Part shown: one piece after another, positions 10,954-20,596 of the stretch
Position numbering within the stretch: position 1 is the first letter of the stretch
Layout: each line of letters opens with the position of its first letter
NCBI RefSeq assembly: GCF_007676755.1
Contig: NZ_VEBK01000009.1
Location: forward strand, 10,868 to 74,867
DNA from: Bacillus sp. FJAT-22090
GTDB taxonomy: Bacteria; Bacillota; Bacilli; Bacillales_A; Planococcaceae
Direction of reading: 5' to 3'
Length of the DNA: 64,000 nt
Program-made: the position numbers and the translations under genes
The notes under the pieces: model-generated
Database searches by the model: none
Told to the model about the DNA's origin: nothing
The model's input: only the letters and a program-made list of their open reading frames with translations

Positions 10954-11934
10954 ATGGATACAGGTACACATATTGTAATGGGAATTGCTCTTGGTGGATT
11001 AGCTTTAGCTGATCCGGTAGTTGCAAGTAGCTCCCTTACGACAACTGCGGTTATTGCTGGAACAATTATAGGCTCTCAGGCACCTGATATAGATACAGTT
11101 TTAAAATTACGGAATAATGCTGTTTATATAAGACATCATCGCGGTATAACGCATTCTATCCCCGCCGTTCTATTATGGCCGTTGCTTATTTCAGGTGTGT
11201 TGTGGCTAATAATACCAGACGCAAACTTGTTGCATTTATGGTTATGGACATTTTTAGCTGTTTTTCTACATGTGTTTGTTGATATTTTTAATTCTTATGG
11301 AACGCAAGCACTGCGGCCATTTTCGAGGAAGTGGGTTGCCCTTGGTGTCATCAATACATTTGATCCAATTATTTTCGGTATCCACATAGTTGGTTTACTA
11401 TTCTGGATGTTTGGGGCCAATCCAGTTTCCACGTTTCTTATTATGTACATTGTCATACTCGTCTATTACATTTTACGATTTGCAGTGCAAAGTGCAGTAA
11501 AAAATTCAGTAAAGCATACCATACCCGATGCCGATGAAATTATAGTGGCTCCGACCATGAAGTTTTTCCAATGGCGTATTGCTGCTATTTCTGCAACCCA
11601 CCATTATGTTGGACGAGCTTATGGTAGATCCATCTCTATATACGACAAATTTGAGCGAATTCCTTTACCAGAAACCGATCTTGTAAAAGCCGCATTGCAG
11701 GACAAAAACCTAAGCGCTTTTACTTCGTTTTCTCCAATTTTCAGATGGGAAATTACAAAATTCGACCATTTATATGAAGTACGATTAATCGATTTACGCT
11801 ATAGAAGTAATGACTATTATCCTTTTGTAGCTGTTGCCCATTTGAATGAAGAGTTAGAAATTGTGAACTCCTATACTGGTTGGATCTTCAGCGAGGACAA
11901 ACTTCGCAAAAAGCTTGACTTCATGCCAAATTAA
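10954..11934 (+). CDS. yfhP: YfhP family membrane metal-dependent hydrolase-like protein
   Basis: A 326-residue membrane protein of the LexA-binding/DUF457 (YdjM-like) metal-dependent hydrolase group. Four to five hydrophobic helices fill residues 1-185, with family histidine/aspartate motifs GTHIVMG, APDID and HRGITHS. A soluble C-terminal half follows. It matches B. subtilis YfhP, also divergent from mutY; a role as a regulator of the neighbouring genes has been proposed for that locus but cannot be tested here. The start at 10954 has AAAAGGAG upstream. A terminator follows the stop. Confidence 0.88.
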   Translation: MDTGTHIVMGIALGGLALADPVVASSSLTTTAVIAGTIIGSQAPDIDTVLKLRNNAVYIRHHRGITHSIPAVLLWPLLISGVLWLIIPDANLLHLWLWTFLAVFLHVFVDIFNSYGTQALRPFSRKWVALGVINTFDPIIFGIHIVGLLFWMFGANPVSTFLIMYIVILVYYILRFAVQSAVKNSVKHTIPDADEIIVAPTMKFFQWRIAAISATHHYVGRAYGRSISIYDKFERIPLPETDLVKAALQDKNLSAFTSFSPIFRWEITKFDHLYEVRLIDLRYRSNDYYPFVAVAHLNEELEIVNSYTGWIFSEDKLRKKLDFMPN

Positions 11935-11941
11935 AATGCGG

Positions 11942-11975
11942 AAAACGCTAGGATTTTACAATTCCTAGCGTTTTT
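11942..11975. terminator. Bidirectional terminator between yfhP and yfhJ
   Basis: Convergent genes share the hairpin AAAACGCTAGGA / TCCTAGCGTTTTT with tails on both strands. Confidence 0.85.
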
Positions 11976-11976
11976 A

Positions 11977-12243
11977 TTAATGTAAGAATTCGTCCGTTTC
12001 CAATAAATGCTTATATTTTTCATTAGAGCTTGCAAACTCATGAAGCTGTTCCCCGTACCCATCAATCCATTTTTTTATAACCATTTCAGTTACTGCTGCT
12101 CCTTTATACTCATAGCCTGCTCTTGCATAGGAGGATTCAAAGTCCGACCATAGCAATTCAATCCACGCACGAGCTTTTGCCGCAGACAGCTGATCATTTT
12201 TATCGAGTAATTGTTTAGTTAACTCATCAATTTTTGTCTGCAT
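11977..12243 (-). CDS. yfhJ: YfhJ (WVELL family) protein
   Basis: An 88-residue acidic protein with the family stretch ARAWIELLWSDFESSYA, a variant of the WVELL motif that names Pfam family WVELL (B. subtilis YfhJ). No enzymatic motif is present and the function is unknown. It is the last gene of a recX-yfhH-yfhJ leftward operon, starting 1 bp after yfhH with GGAAGGAAAA upstream. Confidence 0.88.
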   Translation of the reverse strand: MQTKIDELTKQLLDKNDQLSAAKARAWIELLWSDFESSYARAGYEYKGAAVTEMVIKKWIDGYGEQLHEFASSNEKYKHLLETDEFLH

Positions 12244-12244
12244 C

Positions 12245-12574
12245 TTATTTTCCTTCCTTTAGAGGCTCTAATAATGAAATAGGTAAAGCCTCTTCAAATC
12301 TATCTCCACCTAATCGATATCCCCAAGCAAATCTACCTTTTAAATATTCTACTTGAAAAAACATACCTGGGTCTCCAATAATTCGATACATCTCCCCTGG
12401 TTTAATCGAGGAGGGATCTGTTAAAAAGCTTTGTGCCATTGTTGCTTTTCTTTCATATACTGCATACTCATTTACAATTCCTAGTTGCTCTGCTTTTCGA
12501 GCTTTTTCTTTTAAATTGGCTATTTCTGTTCTAAGTTCATGCTCTGTCATCTCGCTATATTTTTTCTCACTCAT
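12245..12574 (-). CDS. yfhH: YfhH family protein (DUF1811)
   Basis: A 109-residue protein. The N-terminal 50 residues are a charged helical segment (MTEHELRTEIANLKEKARKA), followed by a small beta domain (GEMYRIIGDPGMFFQVEYLK). It matches the DUF1811/YfhH family, whose structure is an SH3-like fold but whose function is unknown. It overlaps the recX end by 8 bp, which suggests coupling with the recombination regulator. Confidence 0.88.
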   Translation of the reverse strand: MSEKKYSEMTEHELRTEIANLKEKARKAEQLGIVNEYAVYERKATMAQSFLTDPSSIKPGEMYRIIGDPGMFFQVEYLKGRFAWGYRLGGDRFEEALPISLLEPLKEGK

Positions 12575-13379
12575 CTTGTTGTTCCAGCTCCTTCTTCTCT
12601 ATATACAAGTCAATATGCTCAGCAGGAAATCCTTTGTGATATAACGCTTGTTTGACACGTCTTCTCAAATCATAATTACTATACTTCGAAGCATATTTCC
12701 TCCAAATTTTGTCGCCTTGTGCAGCGATAATTTCGACCCATTCCTCTTGCTTTTTTTCGAGTTCAAATGAATCGATTGCTTGAGAAATGATTGTAAAGTT
12801 ATATCCTTTTCTTTGCAAGGCATCTTGAACTTTTTGCTTTATCTGTCTAGGCGTTTTCGATTCGTTTTGGTTAATTATTTTTTCTGTCAGTGTACGTGCG
12901 ATTGAAAGTTGTTCCTCTTCTGAATACGAAGCTAACACTTCTTCTTGCAAATCTTTCTCAATTCCTTTTTTCTTTAGTTCTTGTCGGATTGCTCCCGGAC
13001 CTTTTTTACTGTTTTTCTTTTGCGTTGCCACTAATGCTTTCGTAAAGTTTTCGTCATTTAAAAACCCATGCTCGTACAGTTTTCGTATTGCTTCTAAAAT
13101 GACGGCTTCTCCAAATTCATTTTGCAACAGTTTCTGTTTCACTTCATGCTCGCTGCGCATACGGTAACTTAAAAAGTGTATCGCTTTATTATAAGCCTTT
13201 CTTACTTCATCATCAAAAACGATTTCATCGATTGTAAAACCTTCAATTACTTTTCCTTTTGACAGCTGATATTTTATCAACACTGCCTCGTCCACACTAA
13301 AGGCATACTTTTCATCTAGATATAAGTTATACCGTTCATTATTATTTTTTTGACGACCTATTCTTGTAATAACGGGCAT
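12567..13379 (-). CDS. recX: Recombination regulator RecX
   Basis: A 270-residue RecX of the long Bacillus type (about 264 residues). Tandem three-helix repeats are visible around SYRMRSEHEVKQKLL, KKGPGAIRQELKKKGI and YNFTIISQAID, with a beta-rich N-terminal extension. RecX modulates RecA filaments during recombination and the SOS response. It is the first gene of the recX-yfhH-yfhJ operon and divergent from yfhF, as in B. subtilis, where recX is yfhG. Confidence 0.92.
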   Translation of the reverse strand: MPVITRIGRQKNNNERYNLYLDEKYAFSVDEAVLIKYQLSKGKVIEGFTIDEIVFDDEVRKAYNKAIHFLSYRMRSEHEVKQKLLQNEFGEAVILEAIRKLYEHGFLNDENFTKALVATQKKNSKKGPGAIRQELKKKGIEKDLQEEVLASYSEEEQLSIARTLTEKIINQNESKTPRQIKQKVQDALQRKGYNFTIISQAIDSFELEKKQEEWVEIIAAQGDKIWRKYASKYSNYDLRRRVKQALYHKGFPAEHIDLYIEKKELEQQDE

Positions 13380-13493
13380 AAATAACTCTCTCCATTCATC
13401 TTTCTACTATTATAACTTATATGTTGGTAGGTTCTAAATGATTGAACTGCTATTATAGTAAGAAAAGAAAATCACTTATAGGAGGAGATTACT

Positions 13494-14390
13494 ATGAGAG
13501 TTGCCATCACTGGTGGTACAGGTTTTGTGGGAAGCGAATTAATAAAACTTCTTAAGGAAAGAGGAGACGAGGTATTTATATTATCACGTAATACTCATGG
13601 GTACACGGAAGGTATAACTTATATAAAATGGCTAACGGAGGGTGCCACCCCCGAAAAAGAACTTGAGGGTATAGATGCTATCGTAAATCTTGCGGGTGAA
13701 TCTATTAATAACGGCAGATGGACGAATGAGCAAAAAAAGAAAATCTACGACAGTCGAATGCAAGCTACAGATGAAGTACTTCGTATTTTAAAAACACTAC
13801 AGCAAAAACCGACTGCTCTCATAAATGCGAGTGCGATTGGTATTTATCCTGCCTCAACTAAAAATGTATATACAGAGAAATCGGGCGAATTAGGAACAGA
13901 TTTTTTAGCAAAAACAGTATACGACTGGGAACAAAAAGCGAAATTGGCAGAGCATTATGGAGTAAGAGTAGCCTTCGGGAGATTTGGAATTATTCTAGGA
14001 AAAAATGAAGGTGCCCTTCCCCTTATAGCTCTACCATACAAAATGTTTGTCGGAGGACCTATTGGCTCTGGGCAAAATTGGATGTCATGGATTCATATAA
14101 GAGATGTCGCTAGTGCATTGCTTTTTTCAATTGAGCATACTATAGATGGTGCTTTTAATGTAGTCGCTCCAGACGCTAAAAAGATGAATGATTTTGGAAA
14201 GACGTTAGCAACGGTTTTAAAACGTCCTCATTACTTCCCTGTTCCAGCATTAGCACTCAAAATAGCCCTCGGAGAAAAAAGTCAGCTCGTACTAGAAGGA
14301 CAGCATGTAAAACCGAAATCCTTAATAGAAAATGGGTTTGTATTTGAATTTCCTGATTTGCCAAAAGCGTTAGCCGACATTTATTCGTGA
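13494..14390 (+). CDS. yfhF: TIGR01777 family epimerase/NAD(P)-dependent protein (YfhF)
   Basis: A 298-residue extended short-chain dehydrogenase. The N-terminus GGTGFVGSELIKLL is the Rossmann nucleotide site, and NLAGESINNGRW is the hallmark of the SulA/YfcH-like epimerase family (TIGR01777), which ends in a DUF1731 domain. The classical YxxxK pair is absent, as is usual here, so catalysis is uncertain. AGGAGGAG precedes the ATG. It is divergent from recX, as in B. subtilis. Confidence 0.88.
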   Translation: MRVAITGGTGFVGSELIKLLKERGDEVFILSRNTHGYTEGITYIKWLTEGATPEKELEGIDAIVNLAGESINNGRWTNEQKKKIYDSRMQATDEVLRILKTLQQKPTALINASAIGIYPASTKNVYTEKSGELGTDFLAKTVYDWEQKAKLAEHYGVRVAFGRFGIILGKNEGALPLIALPYKMFVGGPIGSGQNWMSWIHIRDVASALLFSIEHTIDGAFNVVAPDAKKMNDFGKTLATVLKRPHYFPVPALALKIALGEKSQLVLEGQHVKPKSLIENGFVFEFPDLPKALADIYS

Positions 14391-14442
14391 ATAAATAAAT
14401 CACACTAGCGCAATCTACTTAAAAAAGGAGGTTGCGTTTTAA

Positions 14443-15252
14443 ATGTGGAAATATCATCTCTTCGGCATCGTCCTAGCGACTTTTGTCATCAGTATGGGAT
14501 TCTTTTACCAGCCATTCTCCGCACAAGCGAAAGAAATTCATTGGGGATTTAAAAAGACAACAAATGAAATCCCGCCTGAAGCTGGAGCTGAATTGGATAC
14601 AATGCTCGAAAAACACGGTGCAATTTATAAAGGAGATCCTAATGAAAAAATTATTTATTTCACTTTCGACAATGGGTATGAAAATGGCTATACGGAGAGT
14701 ATTTTGGATACCCTCAAAAAGGAAAATATAAAAGCAACATTCTTCTTAACAGGTCATTATTTGGAAAGTGCCACACCTCTTGTAAAAAGAATGATTGCAG
14801 AGGGCCATCAGATCGGAAACCATTCTTATGGACATCCAAACTTAGCAAGACTTTCAAAAGAAGGTGTACAACAGGAATTACAAAAGTTTGACCAAAAACT
14901 AAGTGAACTAACATCCGTAAAAAGAACAACTGTCACTCGTCCACCAGAAGGATCTTTTAACGAACAAGTGCTAGAAGCCGCAAATGAAATTGGATACCAG
15001 CATATTTTTTGGTCTGTAGCTTTTATTGATTGGCACCGTGATCAAAAAAAAGGAGGACAATACGCTTACGATCAATTGATTTCTCAAATACATCCTGGGG
15101 CAATTATTTTAATGCATACAGTTTCTCCAGATAATGCAGAGGGCCTACCGATGTTTATAAAAGAAGCGAGAAAAAGGGGTTACACATTTGGAACACTAGA
15201 TGAGTTGAACATGAATAATCAGGATATTCCGCTTTCTTTTCTTCCTCAATAA
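14443..15252 (+). CDS. pdaA: Delta-lactam-biosynthetic de-N-acetylase PdaA
   Basis: A 269-residue exported polysaccharide deacetylase (carbohydrate esterase family 4). A signal peptide covers about residues 1-29. NodB-domain motifs are TFDNGYENGY (the metal-site motif with Asn in place of the second Asp, as in PdaA), HSYGHPNLA (His-x3-His metal ligands) and RPPEGSF. PdaA removes acetyl groups from N-acetylmuramic acid in spore cortex to allow muramic delta-lactam formation, needed for germination. AAAGGAGG lies 11 nt before the ATG. It is probably expressed in the forespore. Confidence 0.93.
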   Translation: MWKYHLFGIVLATFVISMGFFYQPFSAQAKEIHWGFKKTTNEIPPEAGAELDTMLEKHGAIYKGDPNEKIIYFTFDNGYENGYTESILDTLKKENIKATFFLTGHYLESATPLVKRMIAEGHQIGNHSYGHPNLARLSKEGVQQELQKFDQKLSELTSVKRTTVTRPPEGSFNEQVLEAANEIGYQHIFWSVAFIDWHRDQKKGGQYAYDQLISQIHPGAIILMHTVSPDNAEGLPMFIKEARKRGYTFGTLDELNMNNQDIPLSFLPQ

Positions 15253-15305
15253 ACTCCTATATAATAGAGGAAAGATTTAGCCAATCGGTCTTCTATTTGC
15301 AATCA

Positions 15306-15336
15306 ATCCCCACTGTATTTTTTAGTGGGGATTTTA
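15306..15336 (+). terminator. Intrinsic terminator after pdaA
   Basis: The stem ATCCCCACT / AGTGGGGAT is followed by TTTT on the plus strand, 53 bp past the pdaA stop. Confidence 0.7.
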
Positions 15337-15370
15337 CTTCAAGCAGGGGCTGGGAAAAGGACGTGTAGGA

Positions 15371-16747
15371 ATGAAAGAACAAGCAATTATACAAGTGGGA
15401 CAAGAATTCCCCCTAACGATAAAGAGACTCGGGATAAACGGTGAAGGTGTCGGCTTCTTTAAACGAAATGTTATTTTCGTAAAAGGTGCGCTTCCTGGGG
15501 AAGTAATCACTGCACAAGTGACAGAAGCCAAACCTAAATATGCGGAAGCGCAGATTAAGAAAATCCGTCAAGCCTCTCCTGACCGGGTAACACCCCCATG
15601 TCTTATTTATGAAGCATGCGGTGGCTGCCAGCTTCAGCATATGACATACGAAAGACAGCTTATCGAGAAAAGAGATTTAGTAATACAAGCCCTTGAACGT
15701 TATGTGAAAGAATTAGCTGATGATATCGAAGTAAAACAAACAATTGGTATGGAAGACCCTTGGAATTATCGCAATAAAAGCCAGTTCCAAGTAAGACAAC
15801 TTGGTAACAAAGTAATTGCTGGTTTATATGCTGCAAGCTCCAACAAGCTAATCGATATAAATAAATGTATTGTGCAGCATCCAATCACGACACATATTAC
15901 AAACGAAATTAAAGGCTATCTACAACAGCTGAATATTCCTATTTATGATGATAAAAATCCACAGGGTATTGTACGTACAATAGTCGTGAGAACAGGAATG
16001 AAAACTGGGCAGATTCAAGTAACACTAGTTACAACGAAAAAGAAAATGCCACATAAGGAAGAACTTGTTCAGCTTATACGTGCGATCGATTCTAATATTG
16101 TGTCCATAAGCCAAAACATTAATGCAGAAAAAACATCGCTTGTTTTTGGAGAAACAACGTTCAATTTATTTGGGAAAGAAACGATTCATGAAAAACTTGG
16201 GGAATTAGCTTTTGATTTATCTGCTCGCGCATTCTTCCAATTGAATCCACAACAAACCGAGCATTTATATAACGAAATTGAAAAAGCTGCTGCACTTACA
16301 GGTAAAGAAACTGTTGTAGACGCCTATTGTGGCGTTGGAACAATTGGCCTTTGGCTCGCAAAAAATGCAAAAGAAGTCAGAGGAATGGATATCATCGAGG
16401 AATCTGTACAGGATGCGAAGAAAAATGCAAAACGTAATGGCTTTAGTAACACAAAGTATGTCCATGGGACAGCTAAACAATGGCTCGGAAAATGGAAAAA
16501 TGAAGGGTTTGTTCCGGATGTATTAACAGTGGACCCGCCACGAGCAGGTCTTGACGATGAATTACTCAAAACCATTTTAGAAATCAAACCAAAGCGTTTC
16601 GTCTACACTTCTTGTAACCCGTCTACTCTTGCAAAAGATTTACAGCAATTAACAAAGGTTTATACCATATCATACATCCAACCAGTGGATATGTTCCCGC
16701 AAACTTCACATGTTGAGGCAGTAACCTTGTTAGAATTGAAAAAATAA
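15371..16747 (+). CDS. rlmD: 23S rRNA (uracil-5-)-methyltransferase RlmCD/RlmD
   Basis: A 458-residue SAM-dependent rRNA methyltransferase. A TRAM RNA-binding domain spans about residues 8-67. The 4Fe-4S site follows with [14 protein letters not shown] and a fourth cysteine near KCIVQHP. The Rossmann SAM site is [14 protein letters not shown]. The catalytic cysteine lies in [13 protein letters not shown]. In B. subtilis the single homologue YefA (RlmCD) modifies both U747 and U1939; with one homologue in view the dual-specificity form is the better guess. The ribosome site is weak. A stem-loop at 16754-16782 follows the stop. Confidence 0.92.
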   Translation: MKEQAIIQVGQEFPLTIKRLGINGEGVGFFKRNVIFVKGALPGEVITAQVTEAKPKYAEAQIKKIRQASPDRVTPPCLIYEACGGCQLQHMTYERQLIEKRDLVIQALERYVKELADDIEVKQTIGMEDPWNYRNKSQFQVRQLGNKVIAGLYAASSNKLIDINKCIVQHPITTHITNEIKGYLQQLNIPIYDDKNPQGIVRTIVVRTGMKTGQIQVTLVTTKKKMPHKEELVQLIRAIDSNIVSISQNINAEKTSLVFGETTFNLFGKETIHEKLGELAFDLSARAFFQLNPQQTEHLYNEIEKAAALTGKETVVDAYCGVGTIGLWLAKNAKEVRGMDIIEESVQDAKKNAKRNGFSNTKYVHGTAKQWLGKWKNEGFVPDVLTVDPPRAGLDDELLKTILEIKPKRFVYTSCNPSTLAKDLQQLTKVYTISYIQPVDMFPQTSHVEAVTLLELKK

Positions 16748-16753
16748 CGTTGG

Positions 16754-16800
16754 GCTCGAAAATCAATCACTGATTTTCGGGCTTAATTATTAATTTTTAT
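16754..16800 (+). terminator. Probable terminator after rlmD
   Basis: GCTCGAAAATCA (16754-16765) pairs with TGATTTTCGGGC (16771-16782) around a 5-nt loop. The trailing sequence is T-rich rather than a pure T run. Confidence 0.6.
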
Positions 16801-16873
16801 TTATAAACGTTTATGATAAAATATATAAAAGTCAAAAGATTCAATATTTACAATAAAGAATGGTGGAATAAAA

Positions 16874-17296
16874 TTGGGAACAGGAAATAATAAAAAAATA
16901 ATAATTGAAGCAACAGTACATGCGCCTGTAGAACAAGTCTGGAAATATTGGACAGAGCCAGACCATATAAAAAAATGGAACAGTGCTTCTGATGAGTGGC
17001 ACACTCCAATTTCAGAAAACGATTTAAGAGCTGGTGGTACATTTCTTTCCAGAATGGAAGCGAAAGATGGAAGCTTCGGATTTGATTTTGGCGGGGTGTA
17101 TGATGAAGTAAGAGAAAATGAGTTCATCTCTTATACATTAGGTGACGGAAGGAAAGTTGAAATTACTTTTATAGCCGTAGAAAACAATACGAAGATTCAA
17201 GAAGTATTTGATGCCGAAACGACGAATTCACTGGAACAACAAAGAGAAGGCTGGCAGGCCATTTTAGATAATTTCAAGAAATATACGGAGCAATAA
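16874..17296 (+). CDS. SRPBCC (START-like) family protein
   Basis: A 140-residue protein of the AHSA1/SRPBCC fold. The opening strand plus APVEQVWKYWTEPDHIKKWN is typical of the family, and the closing helix EQQREGWQAILDNFKKY forms the long C-terminal helix over the hydrophobic pocket. Members bind hydrophobic ligands or chaperone partners; no specific role is apparent. The start is a TTG at 16874 after a GGTGG site. It is monocistronic with its own terminator. Confidence 0.8.
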   Translation: MGTGNNKKIIIEATVHAPVEQVWKYWTEPDHIKKWNSASDEWHTPISENDLRAGGTFLSRMEAKDGSFGFDFGGVYDEVRENEFISYTLGDGRKVEITFIAVENNTKIQEVFDAETTNSLEQQREGWQAILDNFKKYTEQ

Positions 17297-17299
17297 CAT

Positions 17300-17338
17300 A
17301 AAGGGTAGTCAGGACTTCACCGTCTTGACTACCCTTTT
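17300..17338. terminator. Intrinsic terminator after the SRPBCC gene
   Basis: AAAGGGTAGTCA pairs with TGACTACCCTTTT through a 12-bp outer stem, with an inner GAC/GTC extension. Confidence 0.75.
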
Positions 17339-17466
17339 GTATGCATTGAAAACACATCTGTAGATAAAGAAGAGATCTTTCCCCAAGACCTAAATAAAAT
17401 AATAGAAGTTTTATTATGAAAAAAAGGGTAAAGACTAAGCAGAAAGCATTTTAAGGAGGAGATTAT

Positions 17467-18606
17467 TTGAAAGCTGTTACATTTCAAGGAGCAAAGGATA
17501 TTCAGGTAAAAGATGTACCAGATGCAAAACTAGAAAAAAAAGATGATATAGTTGTTAAAATCACAACAACGGCAATTTGCGGATCAGACCTTCATATTTA
17601 TAGAGGTTCTATACCTACTAGTAAAGATTTTGTTATTGGTCATGAGCCGATGGGTATCGTTGAAGAAGTTGGACCTGATGTGACAAAAGTGAAAAAAGGT
17701 GATCGCGTAGTTATCCCATTTAATGTATCTTGTGGGGAGTGTTTTTATTGTCAAAATGATTTGGAGAGCCAATGTGATAATTCCAATGATAATCCTAAAG
17801 TGGATTCAGGAGGATATCTTGGATATACAGAACGGTACGGTAATTATCCTGGAGGACAAGCAGAGTTTTTACGAGTACCGTATGGGAACTTCATGCCTTT
17901 TGTTATTCCAGAATCATGTGAATTAGAAGATGAATCATTATTGTTCATATCAGATGTTCTTCCTACTGCCTATTGGAGTATAGAAAATTCAGGTATGAAG
18001 TCCGGTGATACTGTCGCGGTACTTGGATCAGGCCCTATTGGATTAATGGTACAAAAATTTGCATGGATGAAAGGTGCAAAACGAGTAATCGCTGTAGACC
18101 ATCTTCCTTATCGCCTGAAGCACGCAGTGAACATGAATAAAGTAGAAGCATATAATTTTGAGGATTTCGATGATATGGGAAGTCATATTAAAGAAATTAC
18201 AAATGGTGGAGTTGATGTTGTCATCGACTGTGTAGGAATGGATGGTAAATTGAATGTCATGGAAAAAGTAGAACAAAAACTAAAGCTTCAAGGTGGAACA
18301 TTGAGTGCCATCGATATCGGCTTAAACGCAGTTAGAAAGTTTGGTACAATTCAATTGACCGGTGTCTATGGCGCACTATATAACATGTTTCCTCTTGGGA
18401 ATATTTTTGAACGAAATGTCACATTGAAAATGGGACAAGCACCCGTCATCCACTACATGCCAATGTTATATGACATGATTGCAAAGGGCGAGTTTGATCC
18501 TAGGGAAATTATTACTCATAGTGTACCTCTAGATAAAGCAAGTGATGCCTATAAAATTTTCCATGATCATGAGGAAGAAAGTATTAAGTTTGTCTTAAAA
18601 CCTTAA
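17467..18606 (+). CDS. Zinc-dependent alcohol dehydrogenase (formaldehyde dehydrogenase-like)
   Basis: A 379-residue medium-chain dehydrogenase. Catalytic zinc ligands are in CGSDLHIYRG and GHEPMG. The structural zinc site is CGECFYCQNDLESQC (C-x2-C-x2-C-x7-C). The NAD(P) site is GSGPIGL. The insertion around YLGYTERYGNYPGGQAEF matches the glutathione-independent formaldehyde dehydrogenase-like branch, to which B. subtilis AdhB also belongs. Substrate is unknown: an aldehyde or secondary alcohol is likely. The start is a TTG with AAGGAGGAG upstream. It stands alone. Confidence 0.88.
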   Translation: MKAVTFQGAKDIQVKDVPDAKLEKKDDIVVKITTTAICGSDLHIYRGSIPTSKDFVIGHEPMGIVEEVGPDVTKVKKGDRVVIPFNVSCGECFYCQNDLESQCDNSNDNPKVDSGGYLGYTERYGNYPGGQAEFLRVPYGNFMPFVIPESCELEDESLLFISDVLPTAYWSIENSGMKSGDTVAVLGSGPIGLMVQKFAWMKGAKRVIAVDHLPYRLKHAVNMNKVEAYNFEDFDDMGSHIKEITNGGVDVVIDCVGMDGKLNVMEKVEQKLKLQGGTLSAIDIGLNAVRKFGTIQLTGVYGALYNMFPLGNIFERNVTLKMGQAPVIHYMPMLYDMIAKGEFDPREIITHSVPLDKASDAYKIFHDHEEESIKFVLKP

Positions 18607-18617
18607 CAAGAACAACG

Positions 18618-18670
18618 TTGGATACCAGATTCTTATTAAGTTTCTGAACTAAGCTGAATCTGGTATTCAA
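18618..18670. terminator. Long stem between two convergent genes
   Basis: TTGGATACCAGATTC (18618-18632) and GAATCTGGTATTCAA (18656-18670) are inverted and near perfect, separated by a 23-nt loop. There is no strong T run, so this may be a weak shared terminator. Confidence 0.5.
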
Positions 18671-18674
18671 TGTT

Positions 18675-19121
18675 TCATTCGTTGTTAGTTGCTTTGAAGC
18701 CTTTACTAAACAATCCAATCATTAGCGTTAGTCCCACTACTATCGCTGGAATTCCATGCGTATTTATTTTCATCAACCAAAAAGGAAAAGGCACTGAATA
18801 ATTATTAGGGTCTTTTGCTATGTTTTGTATGACTGTAATAGCAATCGGAGAATAAATAGAAATAATCAAAAATGGCAGCGTCACACAAATAATCAAAGAC
18901 CAGTTCCATTTAACTGACCATTCTTTGATAAAAAGTAAAGAAAGATAGCTTCCGACTATAAGACTAGCAATAAATTGAAACCAAATAATAGGAAGCATAT
19001 TGAATGTCGTTGCAACATGATTTTTCACCTTTAGCTCCAGATTAAAACAAATAATCAATAAAGCAATTAACCCAATCGTCCATAATAGTTTCCACACATA
19101 CCTAGACCAGTTTTTACGCAT
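18675..19121 (-). CDS. Small integral membrane protein, unknown function
   Basis: A 148-residue protein with four predicted membrane helices (about 12-30, 44-66, 75-95 and 122-142) separated by short charged loops. I recognise no family. It has a good ribosome site (AGGAGG just upstream) and a complete frame ending at a long stem shared with the dehydrogenase gene. The composition is like its neighbours, with no sign of transfer. Confidence 0.7.
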   Translation of the reverse strand: MRKNWSRYVWKLLWTIGLIALLIICFNLELKVKNHVATTFNMLPIIWFQFIASLIVGSYLSLLFIKEWSVKWNWSLIICVTLPFLIISIYSPIAITVIQNIAKDPNNYSVPFPFWLMKINTHGIPAIVVGLTLMIGLFSKGFKATNNE

Positions 19122-19215
19122 TATAATTCCTCCTTTTCCTGTTATCTCCTAATACTTATCATATACATAAGTGGATACATTTGCACCTCTTTTGACTAAG
19201 TTTTCAGAATAATAA

Positions 19216-19265
19216 AAAACACTACTTATCGACTTTTTCATAAAAGAAACGATTTGTAGTGTTTT
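19216..19265. terminator. Candidate terminator after MFS transporter gene
   Basis: AAAACACTAC (19216-19225) pairs with GTAGTGTTTT (19256-19265). An inner ATCG/CGAT pair tightens the 30-nt loop. It lies just past the transporter stop codon on the minus strand. Confidence 0.55.
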
Positions 19266-19273
19266 ACATGATT

Positions 19274-20467
19274 CTAATTATATGTAGTTTCGTCTAGCTT
19301 TCTTTTCTTTTGAGGATTGGCAAAAAAGATAATACACGAAAGTGTTCCTAATAGAAGCGCCACTAAAATTAAAAAACTAACCCCTTCAAATAGTTGAATA
19401 AATAGACCACCTAAAAAGGGACCTGAAAGACTTCCAATACTAAAAGAAATCCCACACATTAAATTGCCGGTTGGAAGAAGTTCTTTTGGTGTTAAGTCGG
19501 CCATATAGGAAATGCCAAGTGAAAACGTGGATCCTACAAACATACCTGCAATGAAAAATAAGATGCCGATCATTAGAGCAGAAGTTTCAAACAAGCTGGC
19601 TGTACCAAAAGTTAATGCTCCTAGGCCTATCATCGTAATAAGCACTTTTCGTCTTCCAATTTTATCGCTTAGCACACCAAGGGGTAATTGTGAAACGACA
19701 CCACCTAATGAGAATGCTGCTAATATGTATGACAAACTCGTTACTTCTATTGCATTACGAAGTGCATATACGGGATATATTGCGTTTAAGGAAGATTCTA
19801 AAAATCCATAGCTAAAAGGCGGTATAAATGCAACCCATGCAACTGTCAAAGCTGCTCCAAATCGTTTCCACGTTCCTTCGTATTCAGCTGAGCTTTTATA
19901 AATTTCTGGTTTTTCATTTTTCACGAAGAAAATAAGCACCCATGCACTTATACAAAGAAGACCCGAAATGATAAATGGTAGCCCTTCAAAAACTTCCACT
20001 AGTTGCACAAATAATGGTCCTACAGCAAATCCTACACTAAAGGATAGACCATATATAGCAATATTTCTCCCTAAACGCTGTTGTGGAGAAAAGCTAGTAA
20101 TCCATGTTTGTGTAGAAAAGTGAAGTGCATTATCTCCAATCCCAATAAATAATCTCAAAACAAACCAAAATACCACACTTTTCCATAAAGGAAAAAGTAA
20201 TAAGGAGATAATGACGATGATTCCGCCAATAATAATAATTGGCTTATACCCAAATCTTCTAAGCGGAGGTTCTATAAATGGGGAGATTATTAAGGTGCCG
20301 ACGTAAAGACCGGTAGCACTTAATCCATTAATAGTTGGACTAACCCCATCTTGCTCAAAAATTACGGATATTAGCGGTAATAACATTCCTTGCGAAAAAC
20401 CTGATATAGATACAATAATAACAAGTATCCAAAACCTTCTTCGTTCAATTGCTGTAAATTGTTGCAT
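19274..20467 (-). CDS. MFS transporter
   Basis: A 397-residue major facilitator with 12 predicted membrane helices. The motif-A loop between helices 8 and 9 is seen as GVLSDKIGRRKVL, and the corresponding N-half loop (EPPLRRFGYKPI) is degenerate. It is probably a drug/metabolite:proton antiporter, but the substrate cannot be inferred. AGAGGTAGAGT precedes the ATG. It is a single gene followed by a hairpin. Confidence 0.85.
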   Translation of the reverse strand: MQQFTAIERRRFWILVIIVSISGFSQGMLLPLISVIFEQDGVSPTINGLSATGLYVGTLIISPFIEPPLRRFGYKPIIIIGGIIVIISLLLFPLWKSVVFWFVLRLFIGIGDNALHFSTQTWITSFSPQQRLGRNIAIYGLSFSVGFAVGPLFVQLVEVFEGLPFIISGLLCISAWVLIFFVKNEKPEIYKSSAEYEGTWKRFGAALTVAWVAFIPPFSYGFLESSLNAIYPVYALRNAIEVTSLSYILAAFSLGGVVSQLPLGVLSDKIGRRKVLITMIGLGALTFGTASLFETSALMIGILFFIAGMFVGSTFSLGISYMADLTPKELLPTGNLMCGISFSIGSLSGPFLGGLFIQLFEGVSFLILVALLLGTLSCIIFFANPQKKRKLDETTYN

Positions 20468-20552
20468 ACTCTACCTCTTTAATATGTTCTAAGTTATTCT
20501 AATCAGTAGTGTATCAGACAATTCCTTCACTTCCTATAAAAAAATCATCAAC

Positions 20553-20596
20553 AAAAGGCTCAGCCGATATCTACATGAGATCTGACTGAGCCTTTT
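20553..20596. terminator. Terminator after a 36-residue ORF
   Basis: AAAAGGCTCAG (20553-20563) pairs with CTGAGCCTTTT (20586-20596). On the minus strand it directly follows the stop of the small ORF at 20595-20705, which supports that ORF being a transcribed unit. Confidence 0.75.
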